DNA from: Chitinophagaceae bacterium
GTDB lineage: Bacteria; Bacteroidota; Bacteroidia; Chitinophagales; Chitinophagaceae
Direction of reading: 5' to 3'
Length of the DNA stretch: 64,000 nt
NCBI GenBank assembly: GCA_013140985.1
Contig: JABFRU010000015.1
Coordinates: 41,092 to 105,091, forward strand
Positions 18,632 to 28,937 of the stretch are shown here, one piece after another; positions within the stretch are counted from its first letter, which is position 1; each line of letters begins with the position of its first letter. Under the pieces are notes generated by a model that was given only the letters and a program-made list of their open reading frames with translations, searched no databases and had not been told where the DNA came from. The position numbers were made by a program, and so were the translations under genes.

Positions 18632-19724
18632 CATTGAATCTAAAATGCATCACATCCCCATCCTTCACCACATATTCTTTTCCTTCGATCCTTAATTTAC
18701 CGGCATCACGGCAGGCAGCTTCAGAACCGTATTGCACATAATCATCATAGCTGATCACTTCGGCTTTGATAAAACCTTTTTCAAAATCCGTATGAATAAC
18801 ACCGGCAGCCTGGGGAGCTTTCCATCCTTCCTGTATGGTCCATGCCCTTACTTCCTGCACACCGGCAGTAAAATAGGTGTATAATTTTAGAAGTTTATAA
18901 GCAGAATGGATCAACCTGTCCAGTGCCGGCTCTGTCATTTTATACTCATCCATGAATAATTTTTTATCATCAGCATTTTCCATTTCTGCTATTTGAGATT
19001 CAATGGTATTGTTCATGACGATCATTTCGGCATCTTCATCTTTTATCGCCGCTTTCAGTGCTTCGGAATATTTGTTACCGGTATGCATGGAAGCTTCATC
19101 CACATTGGCTACATATAATATCGGCTTGTCTGTTAACAAGAAAAGGTCAGCGATCGCTACTTTTTCATCTTTTGAAAGATCGAGTTCCCGGATGCTTTTG
19201 CCTTTTTCCAAATGCTCCTTGCATCGGGTCAATACTTCCAATTCAGATTTTAATTTGGGATCGACACGGGCCATTTTTTCTGTCTTCGAGATTTTTCGTT
19301 CAACCGCATCAAGATCTTTTAATTGAAGTTCGGTATCAATGATTTCTTTATCGCTGACAGGATTGATCGCTCCTTCATCTCTTAAAATATTCTCATCTTC
19401 AAAACAACGGATCACATGAATGATGGCATCCACTTCACGGATATTGGCCAAAAATTTATTCCCTAAACCTTCTCCTTTGCTGGCGCCACGAACAAGGCCT
19501 GCAATATCAACGATCTCTATTTGAGTAGGAACGATACGGTCAGGGTGAACTAACCCGGCCAACTTATTCAGCCTTGGATCGGGTACATCCACTAATCCTA
19601 CATTGGGATCAATTGTGCAAAAGCGATAATTGCTTGCCTGTGCTTTAGCACTATTGCTAACCGCATTAAATAAAGTTGATTTTCCTACATTGGGTAATCC
19701 TACAATTCCAGCCTGTAACGCCAT
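18627..19724 (-). CDS. ychF: Redox-regulated ATPase YchF (Obg-family)
   Basis: The 365-residue protein has the P-loop [13 protein letters not shown] (8-20), the switch region [20 protein letters not shown], and NxxE in the position replacing the usual NKxD (NVDE), the mark of the ATP-preferring YchF branch. The C-terminal TGS domain ends with [11 protein letters not shown]. It binds ribosomes and is linked to stress responses. It is transcribed towards the large surface-protein gene and away from the SpmAB gene. A TATCTTCG sequence about 75 bases upstream may be its promoter box. Confidence 0.95.
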   Translation of the reverse strand: MALQAGIVGLPNVGKSTLFNAVSNSAKAQASNYRFCTIDPNVGLVDVPDPRLNKLAGLVHPDRIVPTQIEIVDIAGLVRGASKGEGLGNKFLANIREVDAIIHVIRCFEDENILRDEGAINPVSDKEIIDTELQLKDLDAVERKISKTEKMARVDPKLKSELEVLTRCKEHLEKGKSIRELDLSKDEKVAIADLFLLTDKPILYVANVDEASMHTGNKYSEALKAAIKDEDAEMIVMNNTIESQIAEMENADDKKLFMDEYKMTEPALDRLIHSAYKLLKLYTYFTAGVQEVRAWTIQEGWKAPQAAGVIHTDFEKGFIKAEVISYDDYVQYGSEAACRDAGKLRIEGKEYVVKDGDVMHFRFNV

Positions 19725-19730
19725 ATTTTA

Positions 19731-19875
19731 GTTTATAGTTTAAGGTTTATAGCTTAGGGTTACTAAGTGCTATAAACCTGGTCATTTTTTAAGGCGGCGA
19801 AGATACGCAATTCAGTTTTTGCAGGCATATATTACTATACTTAAACTCCTTAACTTCAAACAATAAACTATAAAC
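19731..19875. repeat. Word-type palindrome between divergent ychF and the SpmAB gene
   Basis: GTTTATAGTTTA at 19731-19742 is perfectly inverted at 19864-19875, inside longer arms made of TTTATAG and ATAAACC words. The left arm begins six bases from the ychF ATG and the right arm ends 11 bases before the other ATG. The repeat therefore occupies both 5' leaders. Confidence 0.55.
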
Positions 19876-19886
19876 CATAAACTCAT

Positions 19887-21311
19887 ATGGCTTTAAGCAG
19901 GATCTGGGCAGCATTCATCATTATTTCCCTTGTAGTAGCAACTATTATGGCTTTGACAAGGCCGAATGGAGGAAAAATTTACAGCCAGTTAGTAACAGGT
20001 AAGAACACTGATACTGTATCCGTCAGGGCGGTGGATTCTGCAACTGTACCCGCCTATGTACATCAGCAACTATTAGTCGAAAAGCAGGCGGTTTGGGGCA
20101 AAGAAAAAATTTATAAGGCTGATGCAACAACTTACAGAGCTTATAAGATGCTTCCGGCTAACGGCATTTTCGAAACCTGTAAAGGAGCAGTGGAAATATG
20201 TATTGGCCTGATCGGTATTATGGCCCTGTTCATGGGTTTTATGAATATTGCAGAAAAAGCAGGTGGTGTCAGGTATCTTTCAAGGATCATTGGTCCTTTC
20301 TTCTCAAAAATATTCCCCGGTGTTCCGAAGGGACATCCGGCACATGGACATATGGTGATGAATTTTTCTGCAAACATGATGGGTCTTGATAATGCAGCTA
20401 CCCCTTTTGGTATTAAAGCAATGGAAAGCCTGCAGGAATTAAATCCTGATAAAGCAAGAGCATCGGACGCACAGATCATGTTCTTGTGCCTGCATGCGTC
20501 AGGGCTTACGTTGATACCGGTAGCTATTATTGCTGCAAGGGCTTCTGTTAAACCACCGTCCCTTAACCCTACAGAGATATTTATTCCCTGTATGATCGCT
20601 ACGTTCGTAGCTACGGTAGCGGCCATGCTGATCGTTTCTTACAAGCAACGCATCAATATTTTTCAAAAAACAATTTTGCTTTGGATACTGGGGATATCGG
20701 CAGTGATCGGCGCATTGGTCGTTTACCTCGTGTCACTAAGCACAGGCCAGCTTCAATCATTTTCGGGAGTGTTAAGCAATGGTCTTATTCTCCTGATATT
20801 ACTTCTTATTGTATTGGGAGGATTGTACAAGAAGATAAATATTTTCGAAGCATTTGTAGAAGGAGCAAAAGGAGGATTTGAGACCGCCGTCAGGATCATT
20901 CCTTATTTGGTGGGAATGCTGGTCGCTATCAGTTTGCTCCGCAACAGCGGAACATTTGAAGTGATAATCGATGGATTGAAGAATTTGTTTGCCGCTTTGG
21001 GTGCAGATACAAAATTTGTGGATGGCCTGCCCACTGCCATCATAAAACCACTTAGTGGAAGCGGTGCCCGGGGAATGATGATCGATACCATGAATGCTAA
21101 CAGCACAGCTGTTATGTCCGGTGCAGATTCGTTTGCAGGACGGCTTGCTTGTATATTACAAGGTTCATCCGATACTACATTTTATGTGATCGCCGTTTAC
21201 TTTGGTGCAGTAGGAGTGAAGAATACCCGTTATTCTATCGGCGCTATGCTATTAGCCGATCTTGTCGGTATTATTACCTCTATCATACTCGCCTATCTTT
21301 TCTTTGGATGA
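19887..21311 (+). CDS. SpmA-SpmB-type fused membrane protein (nucleoside recognition/Gate domain)
   Basis: The 474-residue protein contains two Gate (nucleoside recognition) domains with about ten membrane segments. The first half has HMVMNFSANMMGLDNAATPFG, the SpmA hallmark. The second half has PLSGSGARGMMIDTM and ILQGSSDTTFYVIAVYFGAVG, the SpmB hallmarks. In spore formers the two are separate proteins needed for spore core dehydration. In Bacteroidota the fusion is common and its transport substrate is unknown. A strong bidirectional terminator follows. Confidence 0.85.
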   Translation: MALSRIWAAFIIISLVVATIMALTRPNGGKIYSQLVTGKNTDTVSVRAVDSATVPAYVHQQLLVEKQAVWGKEKIYKADATTYRAYKMLPANGIFETCKGAVEICIGLIGIMALFMGFMNIAEKAGGVRYLSRIIGPFFSKIFPGVPKGHPAHGHMVMNFSANMMGLDNAATPFGIKAMESLQELNPDKARASDAQIMFLCLHASGLTLIPVAIIAARASVKPPSLNPTEIFIPCMIATFVATVAAMLIVSYKQRINIFQKTILLWILGISAVIGALVVYLVSLSTGQLQSFSGVLSNGLILLILLLIVLGGLYKKINIFEAFVEGAKGGFETAVRIIPYLVGMLVAISLLRNSGTFEVIIDGLKNLFAALGADTKFVDGLPTAIIKPLSGSGARGMMIDTMNANSTAVMSGADSFAGRLACILQGSSDTTFYVIAVYFGAVGVKNTRYSIGAMLLADLVGIITSIILAYLFFG

Positions 21312-21328
21312 TATAAATTCTCGTAAAT

Positions 21329-21360
21329 AAAAAAGAGGCTGATTATTCAGCCTCTTTTTT
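21329..21360. terminator. Bidirectional intrinsic terminator
   Basis: GAGGCTGA (21335-21342), a TTAT loop and TCAGCCTC (21347-21354) form an 8-bp stem. A-run and T-run on the two sides make it usable from both strands. It lies between the convergent SpmAB gene and the DUF4397 gene. Confidence 0.9.
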
Positions 21361-21379
21361 TATTTTATCTTCTGTGATC

Positions 21380-22135
21380 TTAGTTACTGGAAAAAGAGGA
21401 AAGCGTCCTTATTGGTGTACCGGATGTCGATTGGTAACGACCACGGAATACCAATGTATAACTTCTCTTACGTACTGGCGCAAATCCATTCAAAGTAGCC
21501 AGCGTATTCAAGGTGCCGGTCTCTCTTACATGGAGGGTATCATTTTGAACAGTAAGAGATGAAGATGGATGCGGCAAATAATTGGTCACCTCTGTGATCG
21601 CCACATTGGTAAACACATTGGCATTTCTCTTTACAGAAAAAAGATCAACGTTTGGTACTGCTGTTTTTGAAAAGATGAAATTTGCAAAACGTATTCTTGA
21701 TGTGGTATCAGCAGGAATAATGATATTGTTTTGAACGATCTTTTGTTTCGGGGTAGTCACTGTATCATACATAAAAAGGGTGTAATTAGTACCCGCCTGG
21801 AGATTCTCTGCAAAAGACATTTGTGGTTGTGTTGTAGTAACCAATGTATCCCTTATCAGAAAAGCCCTGAAACCTGATAGCACAGCAAAAAGCGACGGTG
21901 TTGACGGAAAAGTTGCAGCATAAGCTAAAGGGGTTCCTGTTACCCTGGCGCCATCTACATATACATGATTTCTTGCACTGCTTAAAGTGCCGTCGTAGAT
22001 CTGAACAAAAGCTTTGCTGCTATAATCTGTTTGTTCCAGCGCCACTTCCTTACCCGTTTCTTTTACACAGGAAACTGCAAGAAATGCTGTGGCAATAACG
22101 GAGCTACAGGCAGTTAATATGGTAGTTAATTTCAT
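21380..22135 (-). CDS. DUF4397 domain lipoprotein
   Basis: The 251-residue protein has a lipoprotein signal with the cysteine in LAVSC. The mature part has the DUF4397 pattern: an exported beta-rich domain with HVYVDGARVTGTPLAYAATF, then AGTNYTLFMYD, with a second similar half. It is the last gene of a SusC-SusD-DUF4397 group on the minus strand, 25 bases after the SusD-like gene. It probably sits at the outer membrane, exposed with the SusCD complex. No enzymatic residues are evident. Confidence 0.8.
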   Translation of the reverse strand: MKLTTILTACSSVIATAFLAVSCVKETGKEVALEQTDYSSKAFVQIYDGTLSSARNHVYVDGARVTGTPLAYAATFPSTPSLFAVLSGFRAFLIRDTLVTTTQPQMSFAENLQAGTNYTLFMYDTVTTPKQKIVQNNIIIPADTTSRIRFANFIFSKTAVPNVDLFSVKRNANVFTNVAITEVTNYLPHPSSSLTVQNDTLHVRETGTLNTLATLNGFAPVRKRSYTLVFRGRYQSTSGTPIRTLSSFSSN

Positions 22136-22160
22136 GATAGTTTTTTTTCAGATTAATAAT

Positions 22161-23882
22161 TTATGGCAATGAGAACCAGCATTCTTTTGTATGATATTGG
22201 TTTCCCACCGGGTAAGCTCCGATTGCAGTTAATGCCGGTATATTATACAGGTATTCCGAATTGTAACGTGGCCTTGTCCGGTAAACCTGTGCACCCAAAT
22301 TACTGCCCTGGCTTCCACTCCAAAGATCCACTCCTGCAGGAACTTTAAAGCCGGCATATACCTGCTGTCCTGTTGCAGGATCAAGATTGTTATAATGATA
22401 CCTGCGCATATCAACCCATGTTTCATGAATGCCCCATCCATACAAAGCAATATATTTCTGGAGCATAACTTTGGTCAATGTCATATTCGTGGCATCGGGT
22501 ACAACAGGTACTACAGCCGGGTTAGCCAGGTAAGCCGCTTTGTTACCTGCATTGATATCTTTACCAGGCAGAATATTAATATTGTATTTTGTTGAAAGCA
22601 TATCAAAATTCAGGCTTATCCCATTTACATAAGCTGTCTTGGCACTTGCATACAATCCTTTGCGGATATATGCTTCGGCTATGAGAAACTGCATTTCTGA
22701 TGCTGTCATAACCGGGAATTCTGCTTCATCTCTGAAAATATATTTACCGGCAGTGCCTGCTGTTGTTGGGAGACCTGCAAGCGGAGTATATCCTGTAGTT
22801 CCATAAGCGGTTCCTACAAAACTTTCGGGAAGGTCAGCAGTAGCTAATGCAGGATTGATCGCTACAGACCAGGAAGGCGAATATCCTTTGATAGTGCCAT
22901 TGGGATTTCCTCTCAATATGTACCATGCCCTTGGATCTGCGACACCTGTAAAGGCAAGTGTATTGGCTCCGGACATCAGGTCGGCAATAAATGCCGTCTG
23001 GCGTATTCCCGAAGTTGCATTATTGACATTCCCTCTTGCCGTGCCAAAGTAATTAGAAGTACCGGTGATACCTGTATTTTGAAACTTCGCTGTTGCATTA
23101 TCCGCATTTGTCGCTTGTGCAAGTTCTGCATGATAAATAACAGAATCAGCGTTATAGCTTGGCTTATTATGCAGGTAGGCAAATGAACGGGCCAATATGC
23201 CATGAACAAATTTCTTCCAGCGATCAAGACTGCCTCCATTAAAATAAAAATCACTGGCTGCAAAGGTGGTTGGATTCATACCACCACCGCTGCTGTTTAA
23301 AAAATTCAGCGCCCGGTGGCAAATAGCCCTGACAGAATCATAGATCTCTGCCTGGCTCTCATAAGTAAATTGCTGAAGGCTTTGATCGAAAGCTTGTCGA
23401 AGGATCATTTCACCATATTGATTGGTGCTGGTAAATAAACTCCAGGCTCTTAATGCCCATGCTGCCCCAACAAAATCCCATTTCTGTTCTTCACTTCCCC
23501 ATTCTATGATGCGGTTGATATTCTGTCCCATTCCATAATAATGGGCTGCCCACATAGAACCCATATTATCACTTGCACCAACAGTTCCGGCCATCTTATC
23601 ATAGAAGGTGCCGGTATTATCAGTAGCAGATGAAATATAACTTCCCCAAAACTGGATATACCTGCCAATCAAAAGTCCGTCATTACACATGCCGTAAGCG
23701 CTGCCGGCAGCAGAGGAGCTACCCGTAAGGCTTCCGATAAGGCTGGGAAATATCAACTCCACAGGTTGTTTGGTCAATGCGTTCGGATTGGCATAGGCCT
23801 CTTCCAGTTTTTTTGAACATGAACTGGCAGTTACCAGGCCGATCAGCCCCGCTGCTATAAAATATTTACAATTAAGTTTCAT
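22161..23882 (-). CDS. SusD/RagB-family outer-membrane lipoprotein
   Basis: The 573-residue protein has a lipobox (VTASSC) and the SusD-like-2 layout, with helical TPR-type repeats and segments such as FLIAEAYIRKGLYASAKTAY and WGIHETWVDMRRY. It forms the lid of the SusC channel and binds the imported ligand at the cell surface. The partner SusC gene lies 19 bases upstream. No glycoside hydrolase is adjacent, so the ligand could be a peptide or oligosaccharide; the sequence does not say which. Confidence 0.9.
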   Translation of the reverse strand: MKLNCKYFIAAGLIGLVTASSCSKKLEEAYANPNALTKQPVELIFPSLIGSLTGSSSAAGSAYGMCNDGLLIGRYIQFWGSYISSATDNTGTFYDKMAGTVGASDNMGSMWAAHYYGMGQNINRIIEWGSEEQKWDFVGAAWALRAWSLFTSTNQYGEMILRQAFDQSLQQFTYESQAEIYDSVRAICHRALNFLNSSGGGMNPTTFAASDFYFNGGSLDRWKKFVHGILARSFAYLHNKPSYNADSVIYHAELAQATNADNATAKFQNTGITGTSNYFGTARGNVNNATSGIRQTAFIADLMSGANTLAFTGVADPRAWYILRGNPNGTIKGYSPSWSVAINPALATADLPESFVGTAYGTTGYTPLAGLPTTAGTAGKYIFRDEAEFPVMTASEMQFLIAEAYIRKGLYASAKTAYVNGISLNFDMLSTKYNINILPGKDINAGNKAAYLANPAVVPVVPDATNMTLTKVMLQKYIALYGWGIHETWVDMRRYHYNNLDPATGQQVYAGFKVPAGVDLWSGSQGSNLGAQVYRTRPRYNSEYLYNIPALTAIGAYPVGNQYHTKECWFSLP

Positions 23883-23901
23883 AATAATTTATTTTAAAAA
23901 A

Positions 23902-26900
23902 CTATTTAAAAATTGCTTTTATACCAAAATTTATTGCAGTAGGAGTAGGGAGACTACCATAATCAATTCCCATTCCACCCACTCCGTTTGATCCGGCGGT
24001 ATTTCCATTTACAGAAGGATCAGCGCCCCTGTAATTGGTCAGCAATACAAGATCACTTGCTGTAACAAACAATCCCAGCGATTTGAATGCTTTCAGGCCA
24101 CCCAGCATTTTAGCAGGTAAAGAATAGCTGAGTGTGATATCTCTCAGCCTAAGATAATTCACATCTTTCTCTATGAATTCTTCTTCGGGCATACTTGTAT
24201 AATAAGCTTGCTGGAAATAAGGAACAACTGATATCGTATTGATAGTTGGGGTAGCCGTATTTTGAAGACCATCCTGGAGAACGCCTTCTATAACACGGGG
24301 TTTTTCCCTGTCCTGTGTACGCATACTTTTACCCTGTAATGTCAGGTACATATCAGTAGCATTAAATACATCGCCGCCAACTTTCAGATCCCAAAGAAAA
24401 TTGAGGTTCCAGTTCTTATAACGGATACTATTTAGTGTTCCCAATGTAAAATCAGGCATCCTGTCGCCAATAACGGTAAATGTTCCTTCTACAACTGGCA
24501 GACCTGTTGTAGGACTGATCAACACTTGTCCCTTATTATTACGCATATAATGGAAACCTGTGATCGTAGTCGCAGGCATTCCCCGGATCATACCGCCTCT
24601 GGCATTGCCATAAAGCCATGTATCGGCAATATATGCTTCATAAGCTATTGCCTCTGGTAATGTCAGCACTTTGCTCCACATATGGGCAAAATTCATTCGG
24701 ATATTCCAACTCAGATCTTTCTTGCGCATAGCAACAACATCTGCTACTATTTCTATTCCTTCGTTCCTGGATGAAGCGGCATTCTGTGTATTCAAAATAA
24801 AACCTGTGGCATAGCTGGCCCTGAATTGATTTTGTATCTGGTCGGTACAAAGTGTATTGTAATATGCAATATCAAATGACAACTTACTGTTGAATAATCT
24901 TATCTCAGTTCCGATCTCGTATGTTTTTTGTCTTTCAGGTGCAAGGTTGGGGTTGTTATTGTCAAAGCCATAAGAATATATAAGACCGACAGCGCTGCTG
25001 GTGAAATTATTTACGAACACTGACTGGTTTTTATACGGGTCAGGATACCTTGCTGTGCTGGCGCTGGAAACACGGAGCTTCCAGTAATTGATAAGCTTTC
25101 CTTTGAGTTTGGGAAAGATATCTGATAAAATTGCGCTGGCGCCAAATCCCGGGAAATTATATTTCCTGTTCTTTAGCGGGAAAAGAGAAGACTGTTCAAA
25201 GCGCTGCGTATAACTAAGGAAAACAAGATTGTTGTAACTGATAGCAGCTTCTCCAAAAATGGCAAACTGCCGGTTTTGAGACAAGTTTGGCAGGCCAAAA
25301 TTATTTCTCAATAATCTTACCCTTGTATTCAGTCTTGTTATATTACTGTCAGTTTTTGAACCAACTGTTTGTTCAAAATTTGCATCGGTTACGATCTTGC
25401 CATTCTTATATAATTTATTAAAACCTGCGGGGTTGCCAGAAAGACTGGAGCCAATTGAATCCACCAGGTTGGTTCCGGTGATCGAGAACATCTGTGTTTC
25501 ATAATCCTGCCACATGGTACCTACCATCACACGGCCCGAAAATTTCTTATAATCTTTTTTGAGTGTTGTAGTGATCGTATGGTTGTATCCATAATAGTCT
25601 CTCCAATAATTGGTCAGTCTTCCAAAACCACCGTTCTGGAGGCGGCTGGTCAGGTAAGAGAGCGGAGAATAGAATGTATAACCAGTGCTTGCATATGTAT
25701 CATAACCAAACCGTCCTGAAATACTCAGCCATTTGAATGGATTGATATTGATACTGCCGGAAATAATCTTTCTGACCGTTTTGTCATAGCTCACATTGCG
25801 ACTTGTATTATATAATGGGTTATCAATTTCTGCATAAGGGTCTGCAGAGAATACGCTGATCTTATTTCCATCTACATCCTCAAACTTGGATATATCATTA
25901 TTGACAGGCCATATATAAAGACCGAGCAGGTAACCACCGGCGCTTCTTAATGGTTTGTCATTCTCTTGTGTGATGTATTGAAAAGAAGGGGCGATGTCAA
26001 TCCACTTACCGATCTTGGTTGAATTAGTTACCCTTACGTTGATCTTTTTAAAATTATTACCTGGCGTTACAGCTTTCTCATCGAAATAGGAGCCTGATAC
26101 TTTAAAGCCAGTAACTTTTGTACCAATATCTGCACTCAGGTTATGGACATGTGAAAAACCATTTCTGAAAAAATTATCGATATTATTATAACGCTGGATA
26201 CCATCCGGGTACTTCGGGCCAAAATAACTTCCTGAAGTGGCACTGAAAATATTGCCGGGAACTCCGTTTGTTCCGGGACCATAGGTGTTCTCAAGATCAG
26301 CATAACGGGTCACTTTTGTCATTCGAAAACTATTGTCGTATGACAACCCGATCTTTACTCCTTTATCACCGTCAGTGGTCGCTTTTTTTGTTGTGATGAT
26401 AATAGCTCCGGAACTGGCCTGGCTTCCATAAAGCGCTGCCGCTTCAGGTCCTTTTAATACAGTGATTGATTCGATATCGGCTGGATTAAGATCTGCAATA
26501 CGGTTCGTGTAATCATTATTCCTGTTGGGAAGATCCTGTGCCAGTCCTATTCCAGAACCTCCATTAGAAGTTTCATTGATGGTGCTGTTATCAAGGATGA
26601 TACCATCTACAACAAACAACGGTGTGTTAGAGCCTGTTAAAGAGTTGAATCCTCTTAATACAATTTGTGAAGAAGCCCCGGCCTGTCCCGATGTAGGTGT
26701 AACAGTGAGGCCTGCGATACGTCCTTGTAAGCTGTTTACAAAATTAGCTCTTTGTGTTTCGGCTATTTCTTTACCGGATGCAGTCTGTGCTGAATAAGGT
26801 AAAGACCTTGGACTTCTTTTAATATCTAAAGCAGTAACTACTACTTCGCCCATTGTATTATCAGCCACTTTTAAGCTAACGCCGACAGTTTCACTGCCAG

Positions 26901-27162
26901 GTTTCACTTCTGTTGTTTGGTAACCCACATAAGTGATCTGTAATGTTTCGCCGGGATTGACTTTGATGCTGAACTTTCCGTTCGCATCTGTCTGAGCTAC
27001 CTTACGGGTTCCTTTTACCCTAACCGTAACACCAGCCAGTGGTGTTTTATTGTCATCAGAGACAATCGTACCAGTGATAGTTCTTTCCTGTGCCTGTACA
27101 ACAGTAGGAAGTAAAACCAGCATCAGTAAGAAAGCAAAGAACAATTGGAAAATTTTTCTCAT
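23902..27162 (-). CDS. SusC/RagA-family TonB-linked outer-membrane transporter
   Basis: The 1086-residue protein has a signal peptide ending VVQAQ and an N-terminal carboxypeptidase-D-like domain (TITGTIVSDDNKTPLAGVTV). The plug domain follows, with the SusC signature LRGFNSLTGSNTPLFVVDGI and VLKGPEAAALYGSQASSG, then a long TonB-dependent barrel ending FGIKAIFK. It imports a ligand captured by the SusD partner using TonB energy. The gene order is regulator, SusC, SusD, DUF4397, all on one strand. The DeoR-type regulator gene ends 47 bases before its start. Confidence 0.95.
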   Translation of the reverse strand: MRKIFQLFFAFLLMLVLLPTVVQAQERTITGTIVSDDNKTPLAGVTVRVKGTRKVAQTDANGKFSIKVNPGETLQITYVGYQTTEVKPGSETVGVSLKVADNTMGEVVVTALDIKRSPRSLPYSAQTASGKEIAETQRANFVNSLQGRIAGLTVTPTSGQAGASSQIVLRGFNSLTGSNTPLFVVDGIILDNSTINETSNGGSGIGLAQDLPNRNNDYTNRIADLNPADIESITVLKGPEAAALYGSQASSGAIIITTKKATTDGDKGVKIGLSYDNSFRMTKVTRYADLENTYGPGTNGVPGNIFSATSGSYFGPKYPDGIQRYNNIDNFFRNGFSHVHNLSADIGTKVTGFKVSGSYFDEKAVTPGNNFKKINVRVTNSTKIGKWIDIAPSFQYITQENDKPLRSAGGYLLGLYIWPVNNDISKFEDVDGNKISVFSADPYAEIDNPLYNTSRNVSYDKTVRKIISGSININPFKWLSISGRFGYDTYASTGYTFYSPLSYLTSRLQNGGFGRLTNYWRDYYGYNHTITTTLKKDYKKFSGRVMVGTMWQDYETQMFSITGTNLVDSIGSSLSGNPAGFNKLYKNGKIVTDANFEQTVGSKTDSNITRLNTRVRLLRNNFGLPNLSQNRQFAIFGEAAISYNNLVFLSYTQRFEQSSLFPLKNRKYNFPGFGASAILSDIFPKLKGKLINYWKLRVSSASTARYPDPYKNQSVFVNNFTSSAVGLIYSYGFDNNNPNLAPERQKTYEIGTEIRLFNSKLSFDIAYYNTLCTDQIQNQFRASYATGFILNTQNAASSRNEGIEIVADVVAMRKKDLSWNIRMNFAHMWSKVLTLPEAIAYEAYIADTWLYGNARGGMIRGMPATTITGFHYMRNNKGQVLISPTTGLPVVEGTFTVIGDRMPDFTLGTLNSIRYKNWNLNFLWDLKVGGDVFNATDMYLTLQGKSMRTQDREKPRVIEGVLQDGLQNTATPTINTISVVPYFQQAYYTSMPEEEFIEKDVNYLRLRDITLSYSLPAKMLGGLKAFKSLGLFVTASDLVLLTNYRGADPSVNGNTAGSNGVGGMGIDYGSLPTPTAINFGIKAIFK

Positions 27163-27209
27163 AGCTGTTTTTTTTAGTTATATATTTTAAATAAGCAGTT
27201 CCTAAGTTT

Positions 27210-27959
27210 TTACAATACTTCAATTCCGGCATCAACATAGGGTTGTAAAATGGGATTACCGGGTTCCAGTTCAGTGATCAACGTATCTATTTCTCCCAAT
27301 CCACAAACCTGTATCGGCTGTACCGTATTTACTTTTTCAGCAATGGAAAGGCACACTACCTTTTTACAAGACTCGATCATGGCTTTCTTTAGCTGCACCA
27401 CTTCCCAGTCATTATCCGTAATTCCATGTTGTGTATCAATAGCATTGGTTCCCAAAAAACAGAGGTCGGCTTTTACAGATCTTATCTTGGCAATAGCTTC
27501 TGAACCTACGGTAATTTTAGAATTTTTTGAGATCTTATCGCCGATCAGTATCACTTCAACATTGGGATGATGCATATATTCCAGCACAGCAGGAATGCTT
27601 CCTGAAATAAAAGTTGCTTTTAATTGTGGTGGAAGCGAACGGGCCATTTCAATGATAGTAGTGCCTCCGCTTGTAAGGATGAACATACCATTACCGATAA
27701 TGTTAATGGCTTTTTGTGCAATAACTTTTTTCTGGTTTTGAGAATAAACACCATTCACAGGAAAATGAACATGATTAAATGAATGAGATAAAGCGCCACC
27801 ATGAACTTTTATCACTTTACCTTCTTCAGCGAGTTCAAGTAAGTCGCGGCGAATAGTATCTTCTGACACATTTATCTCAGTACTCAGTGCTGATGAGAGT
27901 ACTTTATTATGAAGATTGACCTGGTGCAGTATATAGGCCTGTCTTTCCTTCTTAAGCAT
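27210..27959 (-). CDS. DeoR/GlpR-family transcriptional regulator
   Basis: The 249-residue protein has an N-terminal helix-turn-helix (about residues 4-55) with the DeoR signature SEDTIRRDLLELAEEGKVIKVHGGAL. A C-terminal sugar-phosphate sensor domain contains FILTSGGTTIIEMARSL and a DLCFLGTNAID motif. Such regulators respond to phosphorylated sugars. Its place directly upstream of the susC-susD genes on the same strand suggests that it controls that uptake locus, which would make a sugar-type ligand more likely. Confidence 0.9.
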   Translation of the reverse strand: MLKKERQAYILHQVNLHNKVLSSALSTEINVSEDTIRRDLLELAEEGKVIKVHGGALSHSFNHVHFPVNGVYSQNQKKVIAQKAINIIGNGMFILTSGGTTIIEMARSLPPQLKATFISGSIPAVLEYMHHPNVEVILIGDKISKNSKITVGSEAIAKIRSVKADLCFLGTNAIDTQHGITDNDWEVVQLKKAMIESCKKVVCLSIAEKVNTVQPIQVCGLGEIDTLITELEPGNPILQPYVDAGIEVL

Positions 27960-28083
27960 TCGTTAGTTTTTGGCGATTAAATGTAAGTCAAATTCCCGCA
28001 CAAAAACGCAGAAACCTGAAAATATTTGCAGGCTGTGAATTATTTGAGGATTACGCTATCTATTGTGTATCAGGTACAAAATT

Positions 28084-28176
28084 GTTTCAGGTTTCGGGTT
28101 TATAGTTTCAAGTTAGGTCGTTCAGTAACAAAGAGTCTTACCTAAGCATGATAACCTGAAACCATAAACCTGGAAC
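28084..28176. repeat. Word-type imperfect palindrome
   Basis: The left arm (28084-28112) consists of GTTTCAGG, GTTTCGGG and TTTATAGTTTC words. The right arm (28153-28176) consists of CCTGAAACC and ATAAACCTGG words that are roughly its reverse complement. It lies in the 281-base gap between the DeoR-type gene and a small barrel gene. Confidence 0.5.
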
Positions 28177-28188
28177 AAAAATAAAAAA

Positions 28189-28214
28189 CCCTGCCTCGCT
28201 TACGCAAGACAGGG
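28189..28214 (-). terminator. Intrinsic terminator of the 160-residue barrel gene
   Basis: On the minus strand CCCTGTCT, a ten-base loop region and AGGCAGGG are followed by a run of six T. It lies 26 bases after the stop at 28241. Confidence 0.8.
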
Positions 28215-28240
28215 CCAACTGTCCGTATCCATAGAGAAAA

Positions 28241-28723
28241 TTACTTTCCAAAAGTGAACCTGGCCGTAAGCCCGATGGCTGCTGGTTCAAAATTTATATC
28301 GTTTACAATGTTCAATTCGGGTTTCCAGTCGAGAGAAAGGTTCAAAGGGATGCCGGAAAATTTATAATCCAGACCAATAACCCCTTGTGCGCCGATATTG
28401 GGATCTGTAGTTGTTTTTTGTGTAGTTGTATTCAATGTTTTTACAAAGCCAAGATAGCCGCCCACTCCATAATAATATTGAAGACCTGAAGCCGCCAGCG
28501 GTTTATGAAACTCCAGCATGGCACCTAATGCAAGCGGATCGCCAAAAGAGAAGTAAGCCTCTATGGCCGTCTTATCACTGATGAACTGTTTAAATGAAAT
28601 GGAATTATTGATCATTGCAGCAGAACTGCTGAGGCGAACACCTAATGCGGTTTTATAATCTTGTGCCGATACAGTTGAAGAAATGGCTACTGCTACGAAT
28701 AATGCAATTACTATTTTTTTCAT
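28241..28723 (-). CDS. Small outer-membrane beta-barrel-like protein
   Basis: The 160-residue protein has a signal peptide (AVAISSTVSAQ) and a mature part of alternating strands ending in GLTARFTFGK, the usual C-terminal barrel strand with a penultimate-region phenylalanine. It resembles short OmpW/OMP_b-brl-like proteins of Bacteroidota. It is monocistronic, with its own terminator. The function is unknown; structural or porin-like roles are guesses. Confidence 0.65.
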   Translation of the reverse strand: MKKIVIALFVAVAISSTVSAQDYKTALGVRLSSSAAMINNSISFKQFISDKTAIEAYFSFGDPLALGAMLEFHKPLAASGLQYYYGVGGYLGFVKTLNTTTQKTTTDPNIGAQGVIGLDYKFSGIPLNLSLDWKPELNIVNDINFEPAAIGLTARFTFGK

Positions 28724-28805
28724 GGTGATTGATTTAGTCTTCCTCGTAAACGAAAAATGATGCCAGGTAACTCTAAATGAAATGCTAAAGAAGATTCAAG
28801 AGGTG

Positions 28806-28935
28806 TAAAAGGTTTAAGAAGTTCAAGAAGTTGGCTTCGCAGGTGAAGTAGAATACTTAACGGGCAATAATAGTAAATGGAACTGTTAATTTTTTTTATA
28901 CTGTTTCTTAGCCGGCAAACTTCTTAAACCTTTTA
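28806..28935. repeat. Word-type palindrome abutting the OstA-like gene stop
   Basis: TAAAAGGTTTAAGAAG at 28806-28821 is perfectly inverted at 28920-28935 (16 bp). Extra AGTTCAAG and TTCAAAGAGTTC words extend both arms. The last codons and stop of the gene ending at 28938 lie in the continuation of the right arm. Confidence 0.6.
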
Positions 28936-28937
28936 AA

